This document shows positions 11,640-24,450 of a stretch of DNA of 64,000 bases, piece by piece. The notes under the pieces are model-generated. The model had not been told where the DNA came from and made no database searches. It was given only the letters and a program-made list of their open reading frames with translations. The stretch lies in assembly GCA_947069175.1 (NCBI GenBank), contig CAMTDV010000003.1, positions 80,577,978 to 80,641,977 on the forward strand. The letters run 5' to 3'. The DNA comes from Scalesia atractyloides. Its lineage: Eukaryota; Streptophyta; Magnoliopsida; Asterales; Asteraceae. The translations under genes were made by a program, and so were the position numbers. How positions within the stretch are numbered: the first letter of the stretch is position 1; the number at the start of each line of letters is the position of its first letter.

Positions 11640-14349
11640 TTATAACATTGAATTTAGTATCCATGTTACTAATGATTATTGGAATAAGCATTGAACTTTC
11701 TAAATGCTTAAGACACAAATTGCTTTTGTTGAAGATGATGATCAAACATCTACAAATTGATTGCAAAGCCAATAATCAAGAGAGCAAAAGTTAATATTTG
11801 AGCACATGTGATTTTACATGAGGTAACATTATTTCACATCAAGCCAACATGTTGTAATAGTTTCTCCCCATTATAGTTGGTTTTGGTCAGGAACCAAATA
11901 TTTCTCATCAACCTTTTATTGTGCGGTATACATTGGAATTGATCCACCACAACGCATAAAGATTGAACTCAAATAATGTTGGGAATATATGTTGGATGAA
12001 AATACTATTTATGATTACATACTTAGAGCAATTAACGAGAGATTTATTTATGGCTCGTTAAATTTTACTTTAAGTAAATTAACATTTTCAACATTAGGGG
12101 GAGATTAATGGCAATTGAAAAAGGAATAGGTATGCATGAATTATCATTGATCCTCAAACGAAATTGTGTGAACAAGAAGTTCAAAAGATAATTCGTTACC
12201 TAGATTAAAGAATCAATCACCAGACATGTTCAGTAACCTAAATACAGTGACTAAGTAAGTCACGTAATCAATTAAGTTAATTGTCCTAGTAGGGCAAACC
12301 ATATATTAATGAGTCTATTGCATGCCTGAAGCGTGGTAGACTAGTTTATTCCAAGAAAATAAAAAATCCTCGAAAAATTGGAGCAAGTAATAAAGAAGAT
12401 GGTCAAGTCGAGGTTATAGTAAAAAAAGGTTTCTTGAAGAGACATTAGACATGATGCTTCTGGAAGAACCTCAGGTACCTGAAAATAAATAGCTCTTAGT
12501 AAATTATATCATGTCTAGAAGTGTATAGAATCGGAACAAAATCGACGTCGTTATACTTTTGTATATATAGCGCTTGAAAAGATGAAATGATGAGGATCAA
12601 GATTTAAAATCTGCTTATGAATAATTACAAAGAAATGATTGGCCAAAATGGAATGAATCAAATGAGGCAAAGTTGAATTCTCTATTGAAATGGAAAGCTT
12701 ACGGGCCAGTAGTCCATAAAAAAAGTTGTAAAATATATTTAATATAATTAGGTCTTTTATGTGGATCAACAATTGATGGCACAAGGATTTCGCAAAGACC
12801 TATGATTAATTATAAGGAGACGAATTCTCCAGTGGTGGATGCAATAGCTTTCCAGTATTTAATTAGTCTGGTAATATAAAGAGAGAACTGATATGTGTCA
12901 TATAAATGTTATGTATCATTTAGATACTAAAGGTTTACATGCAAGTCCTTGAAGGATTTAAATTATGTATTTCATGTAAAGTAAGTTCTCGAGAACAATA
13001 TGATCGTTGTATACAGATTCATTTTTTAATACGATTGAACTCCTAATAAGTTTCTTAAAGAAATTGAGTTCTTTAAAGGTGAATCAAAACATTTTAACGA
13101 TGTAATTCTTGTGCACCAATAAACATACATTGAAAACTTGTACCCAGTGATTGTGATATCTCAATAAATAGTGTACACGCATGGTACAATATGGATTTTG
13201 GAGATAAAAGGAAGTGTTCATGACACTTTTACATGATATAGATATCTATGTGTTAAATGGCAAATTTATATAGCAAAACTCCTGAAGAGTGAAAGCACAT
13301 GCATATATGGATAAGATGGAACGAATTCTCTCATGGATTGATAATGCTAGAAGCATTGATGTCAAAACCTCAAGAACATACTATATGAAGTTGACAAAAT
13401 ATGTGTGGACTAAAATAGTCGAGTCAAATATGATATAATTGACTCACTAGTGAGCTCGAAAACGAGAAATACACATGGTGAAGTTGGTCCATTTGTTTTC
13501 ATTAAAAGAACGATATGAGGTTTATAAGTATTGCAATATATGTTGACGATGTCATTGAATCCCCCGAAGAGAAAAAAAAGAGCTCAAACATTTAAGCAAG
13601 AATTTGCAACTAAAATACAATATTGCAAATTTATGGCTCGATGCATAGGACATACGTTTATATTATAATCCATCAATCATAATACATCTAGAAAATGTTG
13701 GACATTTTCATATGGACAAAGCTTTTGGTGTAAGTACATTTAATGATGTTCAAATATTTGATATAGATAAAAATGACTTTTATCATCTTCTATGAAAGAA
13801 GCAAAGATCCTTGGTCATGAAGTACCATAATTCAATACAAATTATATTAATATATCTTGCTAGCTATACACGAACATATACCGTTAAATTCATTGGCAAG
13901 ATTTAACTTGTGTACGACGAGGAGATAGTGAAATGAGTAAAACATTTACTTTCTATACCCTTAAGGTACGAAAGGTATGGGTTCATATTTTACTAACTCA
14001 TCAACAAGTTTGGTTAGTTTTGTAAATGCAGTGATTATAACAAAATACATTCATGGATCTTATGGTATCTACTTACAAGAGGAGGTAATTAAAGTTTTAC
14101 ATGAAGATCATACATCAAGTTCATTAATAGATTGCACATCAAGCGACAAATCACTCACTACAAAAGTTTTTCAACAACTTTCATAGAAGATTGGCACTTG
14201 TTACTTGAAATGATACATATTGCGTTGCACTCTTTTTCCTTTAGCTGAGGTTTTGTCCCATTGGGTTTTCCTAGCAAGGTTTTTAATGAGGCAACATCAT
14301 TAAGCGTATTAAAGAATAGTATTCCATCATGTGGATAGTCAAGGGGGAG
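11640..14349 (+). pseudogene. Ty1/copia pol relic, Tork-like
   Basis: Pieces of a copia polyprotein can be read across all three frames, in the right order. They are the integrase end (HVILHEVTLFHIKP near 11805; CAVYIGIDPPQRIKIE near 11923; a TLGG linker near 12100), the linker ending EEPQVPENK (12460), the start of reverse transcriptase (QRNDWPKWNESNEAKLNSL near 12620; SPVVDAIAFQYLISL near 12830), weak RT/RNase H blocks to 13750, and an RNase H remnant LHEDHTSSSL near 14100. The tail holds the family's conserved 3' untranslated phrase and a polypurine tract CAAGGGGGAG at about 14340-14349. Dozens of stops make it an old relic. Confidence 0.7.
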
Positions 14350-14650
14350 TTTTATGAATGTATCCATTATATAGTGACTTTCCACATGTATAACCCCTAT
14401 CTATGAATGCATCCATTATGTAGTGATCTTCCACATGTATAACCCCTTTCTCTTATTTACTAGTATACTAATGTGAGTGCCTATATATAATGACATTTGT
14501 ATATGATGTTAGATGAATTAATAAGAATTCTCCATGTTATATTCTCTACATGATTTCATAGTCTAGCTCTCATATTTATATACATATATATTAGTTGCTA
14601 ATAGACCGTTGTTCCACAACAAAAGTCTATTTAATTTCAAGTTATTTTAA
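14350..14650 (+). repeat. 3' LTR remnant of the Tork-like copia element
   Basis: Begins right after the polypurine tract. It opens with an imperfect tandem duplication of about 48 bp (14353-14398 and 14403-14448, both containing ATGAATG...CCACATGTATAACCCC). The right boundary is not clear. Confidence 0.5.
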
Positions 14651-15147
14651 TCCATATAATTTATTGTTTGATTAACTTTCAATTAGCGTATTATTTTATT
14701 TATTTCTTTTTCATAACCATGTGTATCATAATTAATATAGGTTGTCAAAATACACAAACATGGTATGTAACAGTTGACTTGTTAACTCTTAATATTCTTT
14801 TATCTTCAACTTTGATATAATTATATCATTTTAGCTCTTTTATTTTCATAACCTACAAAATATCATAATCATGTAATATGTTTTGTTTTAATATTAATGC
14901 ATTTTTATTCTAATTAATGTAAAATAAAGTATATCTAAAATGCGCCGATTAGTGGGATTTGAGTTTGTATAAAAGAAAATGTTTGCAACATTCTTAGGAT
15001 TAGTTTGATTTCTTTTATAGGGTTCAACCATTTGTATTTTGGTAATTTCATGAGTGTCTTGATATACAACAGCCATGCTTTGAGTCTTTAATACTTCATT
15101 CAATGAAGAAAATAAGTCTTCATGATCGTACCTATTCAAGTGTTAAT
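14651..15147. other. AT-rich spacer, no gene
   Basis: Nothing recognisable. A minus-strand open stretch at 14894-15139 has no family motif. Confidence 0.4.
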
Positions 15148-15429
15148 CTATTCTTCATCACTTGGCTGATTGTTATTTAAATTATTCATATGGGGAGTTG
15201 CAGATTCACTTTGTTCAACTAAAGTTGTCCCTTGGTGATTTTGATCCTCCTTATAGGTTAACACATAGGGTACCACTGGATTCATATTGTTCATAATCCA
15301 ACTTTGGTTTTCATCAAGTAACACAACTCTACTAATAATAGTCTTCTTTGTTAATGGATTATATAGTTTGTACACCTCGTAATTCTCCCTATAGCCAACA
15401 AAGTTTACCTTTTCTATTTTGCCGTCCAA
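15148..15429 (-). pseudogene. Copia pol fragment
   Basis: A 93-residue open frame reads DGKIEKVNFVGYRENYEVYKLYNP...IISRVVLLDE, the conserved end of a Ty1/copia integrase (family form FVGY...YRLYNP...IISRDVVFDE). It is followed by the acidic linker that precedes reverse transcriptase. No other part of this element is next to it, so it is an isolated fragment, opposite in strand to both neighbouring copia relics. Confidence 0.75.
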
Positions 15430-15439
15430 CTTTTTTGGG

Positions 15440-16082
15440 TTTCAAAATAGAAATGTTGATTTGTAAAGCCAAAACTCTAGGTTAAAGACCAACATTTCAT
15501 TTAGAGTAAAGGACTAACTTTCAGAAGTCAAACTGCTACTCTCCTCGGCAAAGGACATTTGCTGGTTTATGTTGTTAAGAGAAATTGTTGTGAAGACCAG
15601 AAGAGTTGGTTAGTGCAACTGCTAGAAGGCAAGTCAACTAACAGTTGTCACATAACCAACTGTTATGATATATGAGATGTTCTTATGTTTCAGTAGTTTG
15701 TAAAAATTCCCTAGCAGTTATGTTAACTACTGGGAATCAATTATGTTAGCAAGTTAGATGTCCCCTTTCAAGGTGATGTTACGAGTAGTTCTTACACTTG
15801 TATAAGTAGACTAATTTGTACTATAAAACAATCTAACTCCCTCTACAAAATTCACATGAGATTAATTTCTAGTGAGAGAAAGAGAGTTGAAGCTATTGGT
15901 GAGGGGGAGTTTCAAATTTGTACTTTTGAATATCAATTTCTATGATTCTGTGATGGCTTCATTCTTCCATTCGTGTGATTGTATATGTGTGAATTAATCC
16001 ATCTTCTTTTTATTGTTATGTTACTGATGATTGATTCTAAAAACACAAAACAATCATTTAAAAACCCTCAGATCCTAAAAAT
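15440..16082 (+). repeat. Probable 5' LTR of the SIRE-like copia element
   Basis: Ends just before the primer binding site. It contains ACTATAAAACAATC at about 15820, a plausible TATA box. The left boundary is a guess because no second LTR is present for comparison. Confidence 0.45.
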
Positions 16083-16094
16083 TGGTATTAAAGC
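16083..16094 (+). other. Primer binding site, degenerate
   Basis: TGGTATTAAAGC matches the initiator-Met tRNA complement TGGTATCAGAGC at 10 of 12 positions, about 145 bp before the gag ATG. Confidence 0.6.
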
Positions 16095-16238
16095 TAGATC
16101 TCTAAATTCGACTTAACAATCGATTTAATTAGAAACAAAGTCTAAGCTCAATTAATTGATATTCAATTAGTTTTTGGTTGAATTACTAAGAAATTGTCAC
16201 TTAGCTTGCAAAACTGATCCTACTCTATTTTCTGAGAT

Positions 16239-18240
16239 ATGAAAAACTTAGCAAACATGACAATTCCTCACGATCCACATAATAACATTGGATCATCAAT
16301 AAAACCTCTGATGCTTGTTCGCCAAGAATACAATATATGGCAACGCCGGATGAGTCATTTTCTAGCACATCACACACTGGATGTTAGAGATTTGTTATAT
16401 ACTATTCTAATGCAAAACCGTTATTGGATGCCTTAAAGGAACAGTTTGGTGGAACCTCTGAGGTGATTGAAAAGATAGGGAAATTTTGAACCAAAGTATG
16501 AAACATTTGGGCATGTTAAGGGAGAAACTCTAACACAACAACATTAGAGGTTCAACTGCTTGATTAGTGAATTAAAACTGGTTGATCAAACTTAGTCAAA
16601 TAGTGCTTTAAATAACAGATTTCTCATATCTCTACATGAGAAATGGGAAATCTATGCTATTGTGTTGAGAAGCACTCATGATTTTAAGAATCTATCCTTG
16701 ACTCAACTTCATGGTTAACTTCTCACTTATGAGAGAGAAATTAACCGGAAAAAGAAGCCCCAATCCTCTAAAAAACTCCTAATGATTACACATTTAGTAA
16801 CACAACATTATTGAGTTAGGAAACTTCATCATCTAGCCTAGAGAGTGATCAAAGTTATGATCATCACATAGACATAAATATTGGTCTTGACTATGACGGT
16901 TACTATGAATAATGATGAAAGTGTTGTGTCTTGTAATGATATTAAGCACACAGATCCTGTTGACCTAGAGGAAATGGACACATTGCATCAATTAGCTCTG
17001 CTAAGTGTGAGAACTAAGAAGTTCTATAAGATAACTACAAGGAAATTTCAAGAACTTCATGGAAACGCTAAGGCTAGGTTGGATAAGTCAAAAGTGCATT
17101 GCTATAAGTGCAACATCTTGGGTCAATTTTCTATAGAGTGTAGAAGCATATGGTTAAGATCTGCACCTTTGATCACTTAACCTAAACAAAAACCACAATT
17201 CCAATAATTCTCAGCATCACTACAATCAGACTGAAATCCTAACATATATTCCACAACCCATTATGTTTAAGCTCCACTTCAAATTCTTGTTAAGTGTGTT
17301 CAAAACCCATCTCCACGAGTCTAATGTATTCAAACACCAGTCCCTCAAGTTCAGTATGTTCAAGCCCTTGCACCTCAAAGTGATGTTCACCAAACGAATC
17401 CTATTCCAGCACCACAAACAGATTTTTAACAACAAAGCTTCTTTTCACAATGGTTTTTTTTATTAGAGTAGCATGTCTGAAACATTAGCGATGGAAATTT
17501 TGCTTTAATAGCCATTATTAAGGAAATTCCTGAAGTAGAAGTTTCTGAAAAACTAGAAGTTATCAAAACTATTAGCATTGAGAATGAGCTAGCTAGGATG
17601 GAAGTGTTATTCAAACTGATCAAATTGCATTGGTCACAACTGTTGATAGTGTTAAAATTGTTGTTGCCTCAAAGGTATCACCACAGGTATTAAAACAGTC
17701 GTGTTCCAAAAAGTGCATTGAGGCATTTGCCAACATAAAAGAGGTAAATGTTCTCTTAAAAGAACAAGCACTAAAATCAAAATGACTTGATAACCACAAA
17801 TGTTTTTATAAAGAAAAACTAAATGAAAAAGATCAGGAGATTTTTCAACCTAAACATGAAGTTTCGTTCAGACTTAATCAACTAGCATCAGTCTTGAAAA
17901 GATATCAAGCTTGTCATGAAAAACTTGGATTAACCCAAGTTGAATATCAAAAATTGGCTGAATCAGGTACTGGTTTCCAAATGCTGTTGAATAAACTGAT
18001 AAAAGCATTGTAAAAGTTGTATTTGGGTATAATCATATTGAGGGTACAAGTAATTATACTCCAAAGGGAAAAAAATGATGATGACTCATAAAAGGTATCT
18101 AAGAAGTTAAAAGATAAGAGCATCAAAATCAATACACCACAAGATAAAGAAGTGATGCTTGAAAAACTAGAATGCTCTACAAATTCATATGAAAATTTGG
18201 AAGAACATGAGTTATAAACCTAATGGACAGATGAGTCAAA
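16239..18240 (+). pseudogene. gag: Copia gag, broken
   Basis: Opens with an N-terminal copia gag segment (KPLMLVRQEYNIWQRRMSHF; 16239-16436) and then loses frame repeatedly. At 16881-17180 an open stretch holds a zinc knuckle CYKCNILGQFSIEC in which the His is replaced by Gln. From 17500 to 18230 the frames carry Lys/Glu/Gln-rich coiled-coil text (for example LNEKDQEIFQPKHEV), as in the long gag extension of SIRE-type elements. All frames are interrupted by stops. Confidence 0.65.
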
Positions 18241-18699
18241 TGTCTTGAAAGGTTTTTAACCAGTTGGTTTTATTATCATAGATGGAAAAAAGGCACCAAG
18301 TGCCACACCAGCAGTATACAGAAGTTTAAAAATAGAAAATAGAAGATTCAACTATTATTCAAAGCATAACATATTGTTGTAAAGTATGGAAAAACGAATC
18401 ATACAACACAAATTTTGTTTCTATCTTAAAGCTGCTGAACACAAAGAAAAGGTTGAACATACTCAAAATCAGTCTAAACCCAAAAAGATTAAAAGTGTTG
18501 TTCAAAATTTCAATGGACCACAAATCAAAATATGAAAGTGTTGAGACAAGCCTTGAATAATAGGCCTTACACATGGCAAGTCCGGGTAACTGGTGCACGT
18601 GGTCCAAATCCTTGGTTAAATAAAAAACCAAATTATCATACTAGACCTTATGAGTATGGTCTAAAGGCTAAAAACCATAACAGTAAAATTCAAGCTCTT

Positions 18700-18910
18700 T
18701 CTTATGGTATGTAGATAGTGAGGACTCCATACACATGACAGGATGTACACCTCTCTTATCAATTTTCACATCTCATAGAGGTGGTGTTATACCCTTTGGA
18801 AACTACTCTAAGGGTAACATACTTGGTTCAAAGGTAGTTGATGCTAGTAAAATAGAGTTTGATTATGTAAATCTAGTTGATAATCTAAGTTTAATTTATT
18901 AAGTGTCTCT
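18700..18910 (+). pseudogene. pol: Copia protease remnant
   Basis: A frame reading WYVDSEDSIHMTGCTPLLS matches the copia protease signature (W-x-DSG-x-S-x-HMTG). The active-site Gly is replaced by Glu. The frame is interrupted shortly after. Confidence 0.65.
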
Positions 18911-19079
18911 AGTATGAGTGACATGGGTTATGGTTCATTTTTCCACAAAAAGGTAGGCAAAATTGTTCATCCAAAAATTGTACCACAAATTGAAAAACTA
19001 ATTGCTAAAAGTGTAGTATTAATTGCAAACATGATTGGCAATATATGTGGTGGATCTATTGCAAGATAACCCATTTGCA

Positions 19080-19556
19080 CAAAGTGTGTTTCTTATAACT
19101 CAGGCTTCCTTAAAGGAAACTGAGTTATGGCACACAAAACTTGTCAATGTAAATTTGAACATAATGAATTCAATAACAAAACCAAACATGGCCAAAGGTT
19201 TTCCACTTAGAAAAATTCATATGAAATGAACACTATGTCTCTTGTCTTAAAGGAAAACAACATAGAGTTTCCCATATGTCAATTAACGAGTCTAAAACTA
19301 CTGCTTGTCTACAAACATTGCATATGGATTTGTTTGGTCTTGTCGAAATATTGAGTTGGAACAAAAAGGTTATTGTTTAGTTATTTTAGATGACTATTCA
19401 AGATTCTCATAGACCTTCTTTCTTCATTCCAAGGATGAGACAACATAAACAGTTAATGACTTCATTGTTCAAGTTGAAAATAAATTTGACCTGCCAATTA
19501 ACGTTTCGAGAAGTGATAATGGCGCTAAATTCATAACTTAAATTTGGGATTCCTTA
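19080..19556 (+). pseudogene. pol: Copia pre-integrase and integrase, first part
   Basis: ELWHTKLVNVNLNIMNSI is the GAG-pre-integrase motif. It is followed by the HMDLFG segment, then the integrase core LVILDDYSRF with the first Asp and RSDNGAKF with the second. Stops break it at several points. The frame is cut at 19556 by the nested Tekay-like element, and the rest of the core lies at 30430-30580. Confidence 0.75.
19552..19556 (+). other. Target site duplication, left
   Basis: CCTTA directly precedes the left LTR and is repeated at 30425-30429. This fits the 5-bp duplication made by Ty3/gypsy integrase. Confidence 0.85.
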
Positions 19557-20717
19557 AGTCACACCCCGACCCGCAGCGGAATAAGAGTCGGGGCATAATT
19601 GGGTTATCACCAAAGCTCATGATATTTACTAATATGTTTCATATTTATTTAAGTCAAAATTACATTCCCAAATATCCAAATATGTCCATACAATACAAAG
19701 AAAAATAACCAAACAAAACAATTCCAAACTCTAAATCGTTTTATTTCTTCTAGTCCAATCCTAAGTGTTTCTGGCTGCAGCTGGTTCACCTGTATCATGT
19801 GTAAAAATGGGGGTTTTTGGGTCAACATAAGTTGGCGAGTGAACCTTGTTAGATAAACATTTATTATTGATTTACTTGTTAGTTTATCAATGAAAAATTG
19901 TGCATAATCATAAATGAGCAAATGTAAATAATCAGGCAGTGGCAATAGCAATCACAACTGTAACATACAATAACATATGATAGCATACATTAACATACCA
20001 ACATCATACGATAAATAACATGAATGAAACTGTGCAATCAAGGCTCAATCAAACGGAGCCGATCGTATTGCATGTACTGAAAATAATAAATGTCTGTGCG
20101 ATCAAGGCTCAATCAAACGGAGCCGATCGTATGTTGGCACGCCAGGTTCATGCTCATAATGTAATGGGGAACTTGCTCAACGCTCATAATGTAATGGGGA
20201 GCGGCGGCCTATGAAATTGCATGTACTGAAAATAATAATTTGTATCTAACAATAACCACACAAACAGTTGAAACAAACTGAATACACATGTTCATGATAT
20301 GATGTATGCACGATGGTTTAAATATAATATATATAACAAGACACATGATACACCCCAAAACTTGATTAAACGGGGAATTTGTAAAGATTCACTCACTTTA
20401 GGTGCGTTTGAATGGAGAGTATGAGATGCGCACGAGTCGGGAGAGTTGAACAACGAGAATTACTAACCTAAATAATAACGGGAAAAAAAATATGGTAAAT
20501 GAGTGGATTTTATTAAGGATTTTAATGAAATTTTTAGATATATTTTTGTGAGTTTAAGGCTATTTTCTATCTTTAAAAATGTTATTTTTAAGTATTTTTA
20601 ATTGATTTTTAAATTAAATTAAATAAATAAAAATATATAAAAAAATTGTTTATTTTGCGTTGACCGTTGACCGTTGACTTGTTGACCTGTTGACTGGTTC
20701 GGTCCGGGTGCAAGGAT

Positions 20718-20797
20718 GCACTGGGTGAGACTCGAACCCGAGACCTCCCGTACGCGTGCACGCAGCTCTACCAACTGAGCTACGTGTCTAACCCGAA
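20718..20797 (-). other. tRNA-like module 2, left LTR
   Basis: On the minus strand, A box TAGCTCAGTTGG (20782-20771) is a perfect match to the RNA polymerase III consensus TRGCNNAGYNGG. B box GGTTCGAGTCTC (20738-20727) follows 44 bp later, a normal tRNA spacing. The acceptor stem does not pair, so it is not a functional tRNA gene. It lies in the element's sense orientation. Confidence 0.75.
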
Positions 20798-20884
20798 ATA
20801 ATCTTGTTTTTAATTATATTTATATACTAATTCGATTTAACCAAAATTCTTTTAATTTCAAAAACATTTTAATTCAACAACCCG

Positions 20885-20963
20885 GTGCCAGTAACAGGTT
20901 TCGAACCCGGGACTTGTGCTTTAACATCACACACAGTCCACCGCTGGACTGTGTGTCTAACTT
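20885..20963 (-). other. tRNA-like module 3, left LTR
   Basis: On the minus strand a GACACACAGTCCAGCGGTGG segment (A-box-like) is followed by B box GGTTCGAAACC (20907-20897). The sequence between is short and variable. It shares its TTAGACACACAG start with modules 2 and 4. Confidence 0.65.
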
Positions 20964-21050
20964 GGTTAATATACCAATTTTTATTATACTTAACGACTAA
21001 CGAAGTTAACCCGGTTTAGTCTTAATCAAAAAGGCATTTTATTACATAAA

Positions 21051-21131
21051 GGGTGCGTGTATCAGGGATCGAACTCGTGACATGCGCGTATATTTTGCAC
21101 ACAGTCCACCGCTGGACTGTGTGTCTAACCC
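21051..21131 (-). other. tRNA-like module 4, left LTR
   Basis: Same A-box-like CAGTCCAGCGG, with B box AGTTCGATCCC (21075-21065). It lies 168 bp from module 3, the same spacing as modules 2 to 3, as expected of tandem duplication. Confidence 0.65.
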
Positions 21132-21968
21132 GTTCATATTACTGATTTTAAATAAACTTATAACTTAACTAACTTCGTCTTCTTCATTCAAATTACAGTC
21201 GACTGAGTTACTAATCCGTTTCTTGCGTTTACGATTATCAAACATTCATAAGACTAAAATGAAATAGCAGAGACGGTGTTGGAAGTAAACATACCGTAGG
21301 AATGATTTATCATAGAGTTTCCGGCAATGCGTCGGCTCTATTTTTGTGCACCTCAACTGAACAAAACAATTAACCGTTTTGATTAGCCAATCGTGGAATT
21401 GAAGTGATAAAAAAACGTTAACAGTGTGATTGAAGGTCCTTACCGTTTAACAGACGGAAATAAAGATTTCCAGAAATTTTCCGGCGAACTGGAATTATCG
21501 GATAACGGTGTCTGAATTCGATTTCAATTGAAAGGTTTAGGTTAGAAATAGCTTAACAATTGTTAGACTACGACGGTATTGAAAGAATTACCGTTTTGAT
21601 GATGAATACGGTTTTCCGGCGAACTTGCAGAAATTTCCGGCGAGTTGATTTAAGCGTTCTGATGGACCGAATGTGTGACGAAAGTGAAATGGAAAGTTTG
21701 TATGATGTTTCTGAGTCGCGAGAGGGGTCTTGATTGAAGTAATTCAGATTGTTGGATAGTTTCGGTTATAAAACCCATCATCATCCGAATTCAAGTCAAT
21801 TCAAGTCTGAATTGATTAGAATTTGTCGGTTCATCGGTTATAAACCTGAATGTGCGATTAATCAAACGATTAGACGGTTGAATTGCCGATTTCGGTTTCT
21901 CAGTTGGCGCAACTGGTTTAACTAGGTTTGTGTATAAAAGTTATTTGTTTCCTAGATATGACAGAAAA

Positions 21969-22054
21969 CAACAAGTGGCGGAGTGGTGATGTGGGTGTGT
22001 GTTAGTCTTTGAAGTTATAAACCGGCTGACCCGGGTTCGAGTCCCGGCAGCAAC
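21969..22054 (+). other. tRNA-like module 1, left LTR (antisense to the element)
   Basis: On the plus strand, A box TGGCGGAGTGGT (21976-21987) resembles that of a Ser/Leu-type tRNA. B box GGTTCGAGTCC (22034-22044) sits in a perfect T arm: CCGGG, loop TTCGAGT, CCCGG (22031-22047). The acceptor stem does not pair. It is the only module opposite to the element's direction. Confidence 0.75.
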
Positions 22055-22238
22055 ATTTCATTTTTATTTATTTTGTTTTCACTTTTTATCAAAAATAATT
22101 TTTATAGTTTAGTTTGTTTATTAATTATGTATCATTAAAAATCAAAATAACCATAAATACACAACGTGACATTTATAACTTGATATTCGATTACAAAACG
22201 GAGCGGGTTTTGGAAACCCGTTTTTGACAAATGTTACA

Positions 22239-22258
22239 ATATCCCCTACTTTTAGGAA
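22239..22258 (-). other. Polypurine tract
   Basis: On the minus strand AAAAGTAGGGGATAT lies directly before the TGTAACA start of the 3' LTR, and 15-35 bp after the integrase stop. Confidence 0.8.
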
Positions 22259-22272
22259 TTTCGTCCCGAAAT

Positions 22273-23690
22273 TTAAGTAGTAGTAGGAAAAAGATGTGGG
22301 TATTTTTCGCGCATTGAGTCTTCACGTTCCCAAGTAAACTCAGGTCCTCGTTTCGACTCCCAGCGTACCCTAACAATTGGAATGCAACTTCGTCGTAGAC
22401 GTTTCTCTCCGAAGTCCATGATCTCTACTGGTCTTTCAATAAAATGCATAGATTCATCAATCTGAATATCTTCCAGAGGAATGTGAATGTTTTCATCAGC
22501 GAGGCACTTTTTCAAGTTCGACACGTGGAATGTGGGATGAATCCTGTTGAGTTCTTCTGGTTGATCAAGCTTGTATGCTACAGGTCCTACTCTTTCGAGT
22601 ATCTTGAAAGGTCCTACGTAGCGTGGTGCTAGCTTGCCTTTTTGACCAAAACGAACTACTCCCTTCCACGGTGATACTTTTAGAAGTACATGATCACCAA
22701 TGTTAAACTCTAAAGGCTTCCGTCGTTTATCTGCATAACTCTTTTGACGACTTTGAGCCGCTAGAAGATTTTTTCGAATTTGATGGATCTTGTCTGTGGT
22801 TTTTTGGATCAATTCTGGACCAGTAATTTGAGCTTCCCCAATTTCGTGCCAACATACAGGAGATCGGCACTTACGACCATATAAGGCTTCAAAAGGTGCC
22901 ATGCCGATGCTTGAATGATAGCTGTTGTTGTACGAAAATTCAACTAATGGGAGATGAGCGTCCCAATTTCCCTTGAAGTCTATGACACATGCTCGAAGCA
23001 TATCTTCAAGAGTTTGTATGGTGCGTTCAGATTGACCATCAGTTTGAGGGTGATAGGCGGTACTGAGATCTAATCGCGTGCCCATAACGGCTTGTACTGC
23101 TTGCCATGTTCGTGAAGTGAAACGACCATCACGATCAGAAATAATGCTTAACGGTACTCCATGTCGGCTTACGATTTCGCTGATATAAATACGAGCTAGC
23201 TTCTCGTTCTTGAAATCTTCGCGGATAGGAATAAAGTGAGCTGATTTTGTAAGTCGGTCAATTATTACCCATCTAGTGTCATACCCACCAGAAGTGCGAG
23301 GTAACCCGGTAATGAAGTCCATGGTTATATTTTCCCACTTCCATACAGGTATTTCAGGTTGAATCAGAAGTCCTGAGGGTCTTTGGTGTTCAGCTTTCAC
23401 CTTGGAACATGTAAGGCACTTAGAAACAAAAACAGCAATATCCTTTTTCATTCCAGGCCACCAGTAGGTATATCGTAGGTCTTGATACATCTTATCGGCT
23501 CCTGGATGTATAGAGTATCGCGTTTTGTGAGCTTCATTCATAAGAGTTTCGCGAAGATTGTTGTGATTAGGAATCCATATACGATCTAGATAGTACAGAA
23601 TACCGTCAGATTTAGTTTCAATTTTTAGCTCAGCTCCACAGGACATCTCCTTTCGTACATCATCTTCCGTTATTGAAACGTGTTGGGCTT
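22273..23690 (-). pseudogene. pol: Integrase with chromodomain-like C-terminus
   Basis: A 457-codon open stretch (23646-22273) encodes a complete integrase region. The zinc module has H40, H47, C77 and C80. The catalytic triad is D110 (ITMDF), D171 (ISDRDG) and E207 (GQSERT), with the DD35E spacing. The GPY-like block SPWKGVVRFGQKGKLAPRYV and FHVSNLKKCLAD follow. The C-terminus IPIVRVRWESKRGPEFTWE is chromodomain-like, expected to steer insertion to chromatin. The domain looks functional, but a frameshift near 23690 separates it from RNase H. About 15 codons upstream of the first ATG also belong to the domain. Confidence 0.92.
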
Positions 23691-24450
23691 CTCGATTTGA
23701 TCTTTAATGTCGGTTATAATTTGCGAACATAGAAGACGAATGGAGTTCGCATAACCCTTTCGACTAAGTGCATCAGCCACCACATTTGCTTTACCAGGGT
23801 GGTATCTAATTTCACATTCGTAGTCATTTAGAAGTTCAACCCATCTTCGTTGCCTCATGTTTAACTCCTTTTGATTGAAGATATGTTGAAGACTCTTGTG
23901 GTCAGTGTATATTTCACACTTAGTACCATAGAGATAATGTCTCCATATCTTAAGAGCGAACACAACGGCTCCAAGTTCTAGGTCATGGGTGGTGTAGTTC
24001 TTCTCATGCGTCTTGAGTTGTCTCGAAGCATAAGCTATAACTTTTCCTCTTTGCATTAGAATGCAGCCTAATCCTTGCCCTGACGCGTCGCAATAAACCA
24101 CGAAATCATCACAACCTTCAGGAAGAGTGAGGATTGGTGCATCGCAGAGTTTTTGTTTAAGGGTTTGGAAGGCTTCTTCTTGCTTGGCTCCCCATATGAA
24201 AGCTTTTCCCTTATGAGTTAAAGCCGTGAGTGGTACAACAATGCTAGAGAAGTTTGAAATGAAACGACGATAATAACCAGCCAAACCAAGAAAAGATCTT
24301 ACTTCAGTTGGTGTACGTGGAGCTTGCCATTCTTGTACCGCTTTGATCTTTGAAGGGTCGACATGTATTCCCATGTCATTGACTACATGCCCGAGGAATT
24401 GCACCTCTTTTAACCAGAATTCGCATTTGGAGAATTTGGCGTAAGCTTTT
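23670..24450 (-). pseudogene. pol: RT C-terminus and RNase H
   Basis: Continues the reverse transcriptase after a one-base loss near 24449 (in the family's KLYAKFSKCEFW region). It reads VQFLGHVV, the thumb block RSFLGLAGYYRRF, then RNase H with YCDAS, DLELGA, YTDHKSL and DALS, all acidic residues present. It ends early because of a frameshift near 23690. Confidence 0.92.

Larger units (their letters stand above)
19557..22238 (-). repeat. 3' LTR of the minus-strand Tekay-like element
   Basis: On the minus strand it starts TGTAACATTTG at 22238 and ends GGGGTGTGAC plus a changed final base (the TG/CA end reads AG on the plus strand at 19557). It is nearly identical to 27747-30424 and holds four tRNA-like modules. 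Confidence 0.95.

Noticed and set aside
20718..22054. Functional tRNA genes
   Set aside because: A and B boxes and one T arm are good, but acceptor stems do not pair and anticodon arms are not formed. They are called tRNA-like modules instead.
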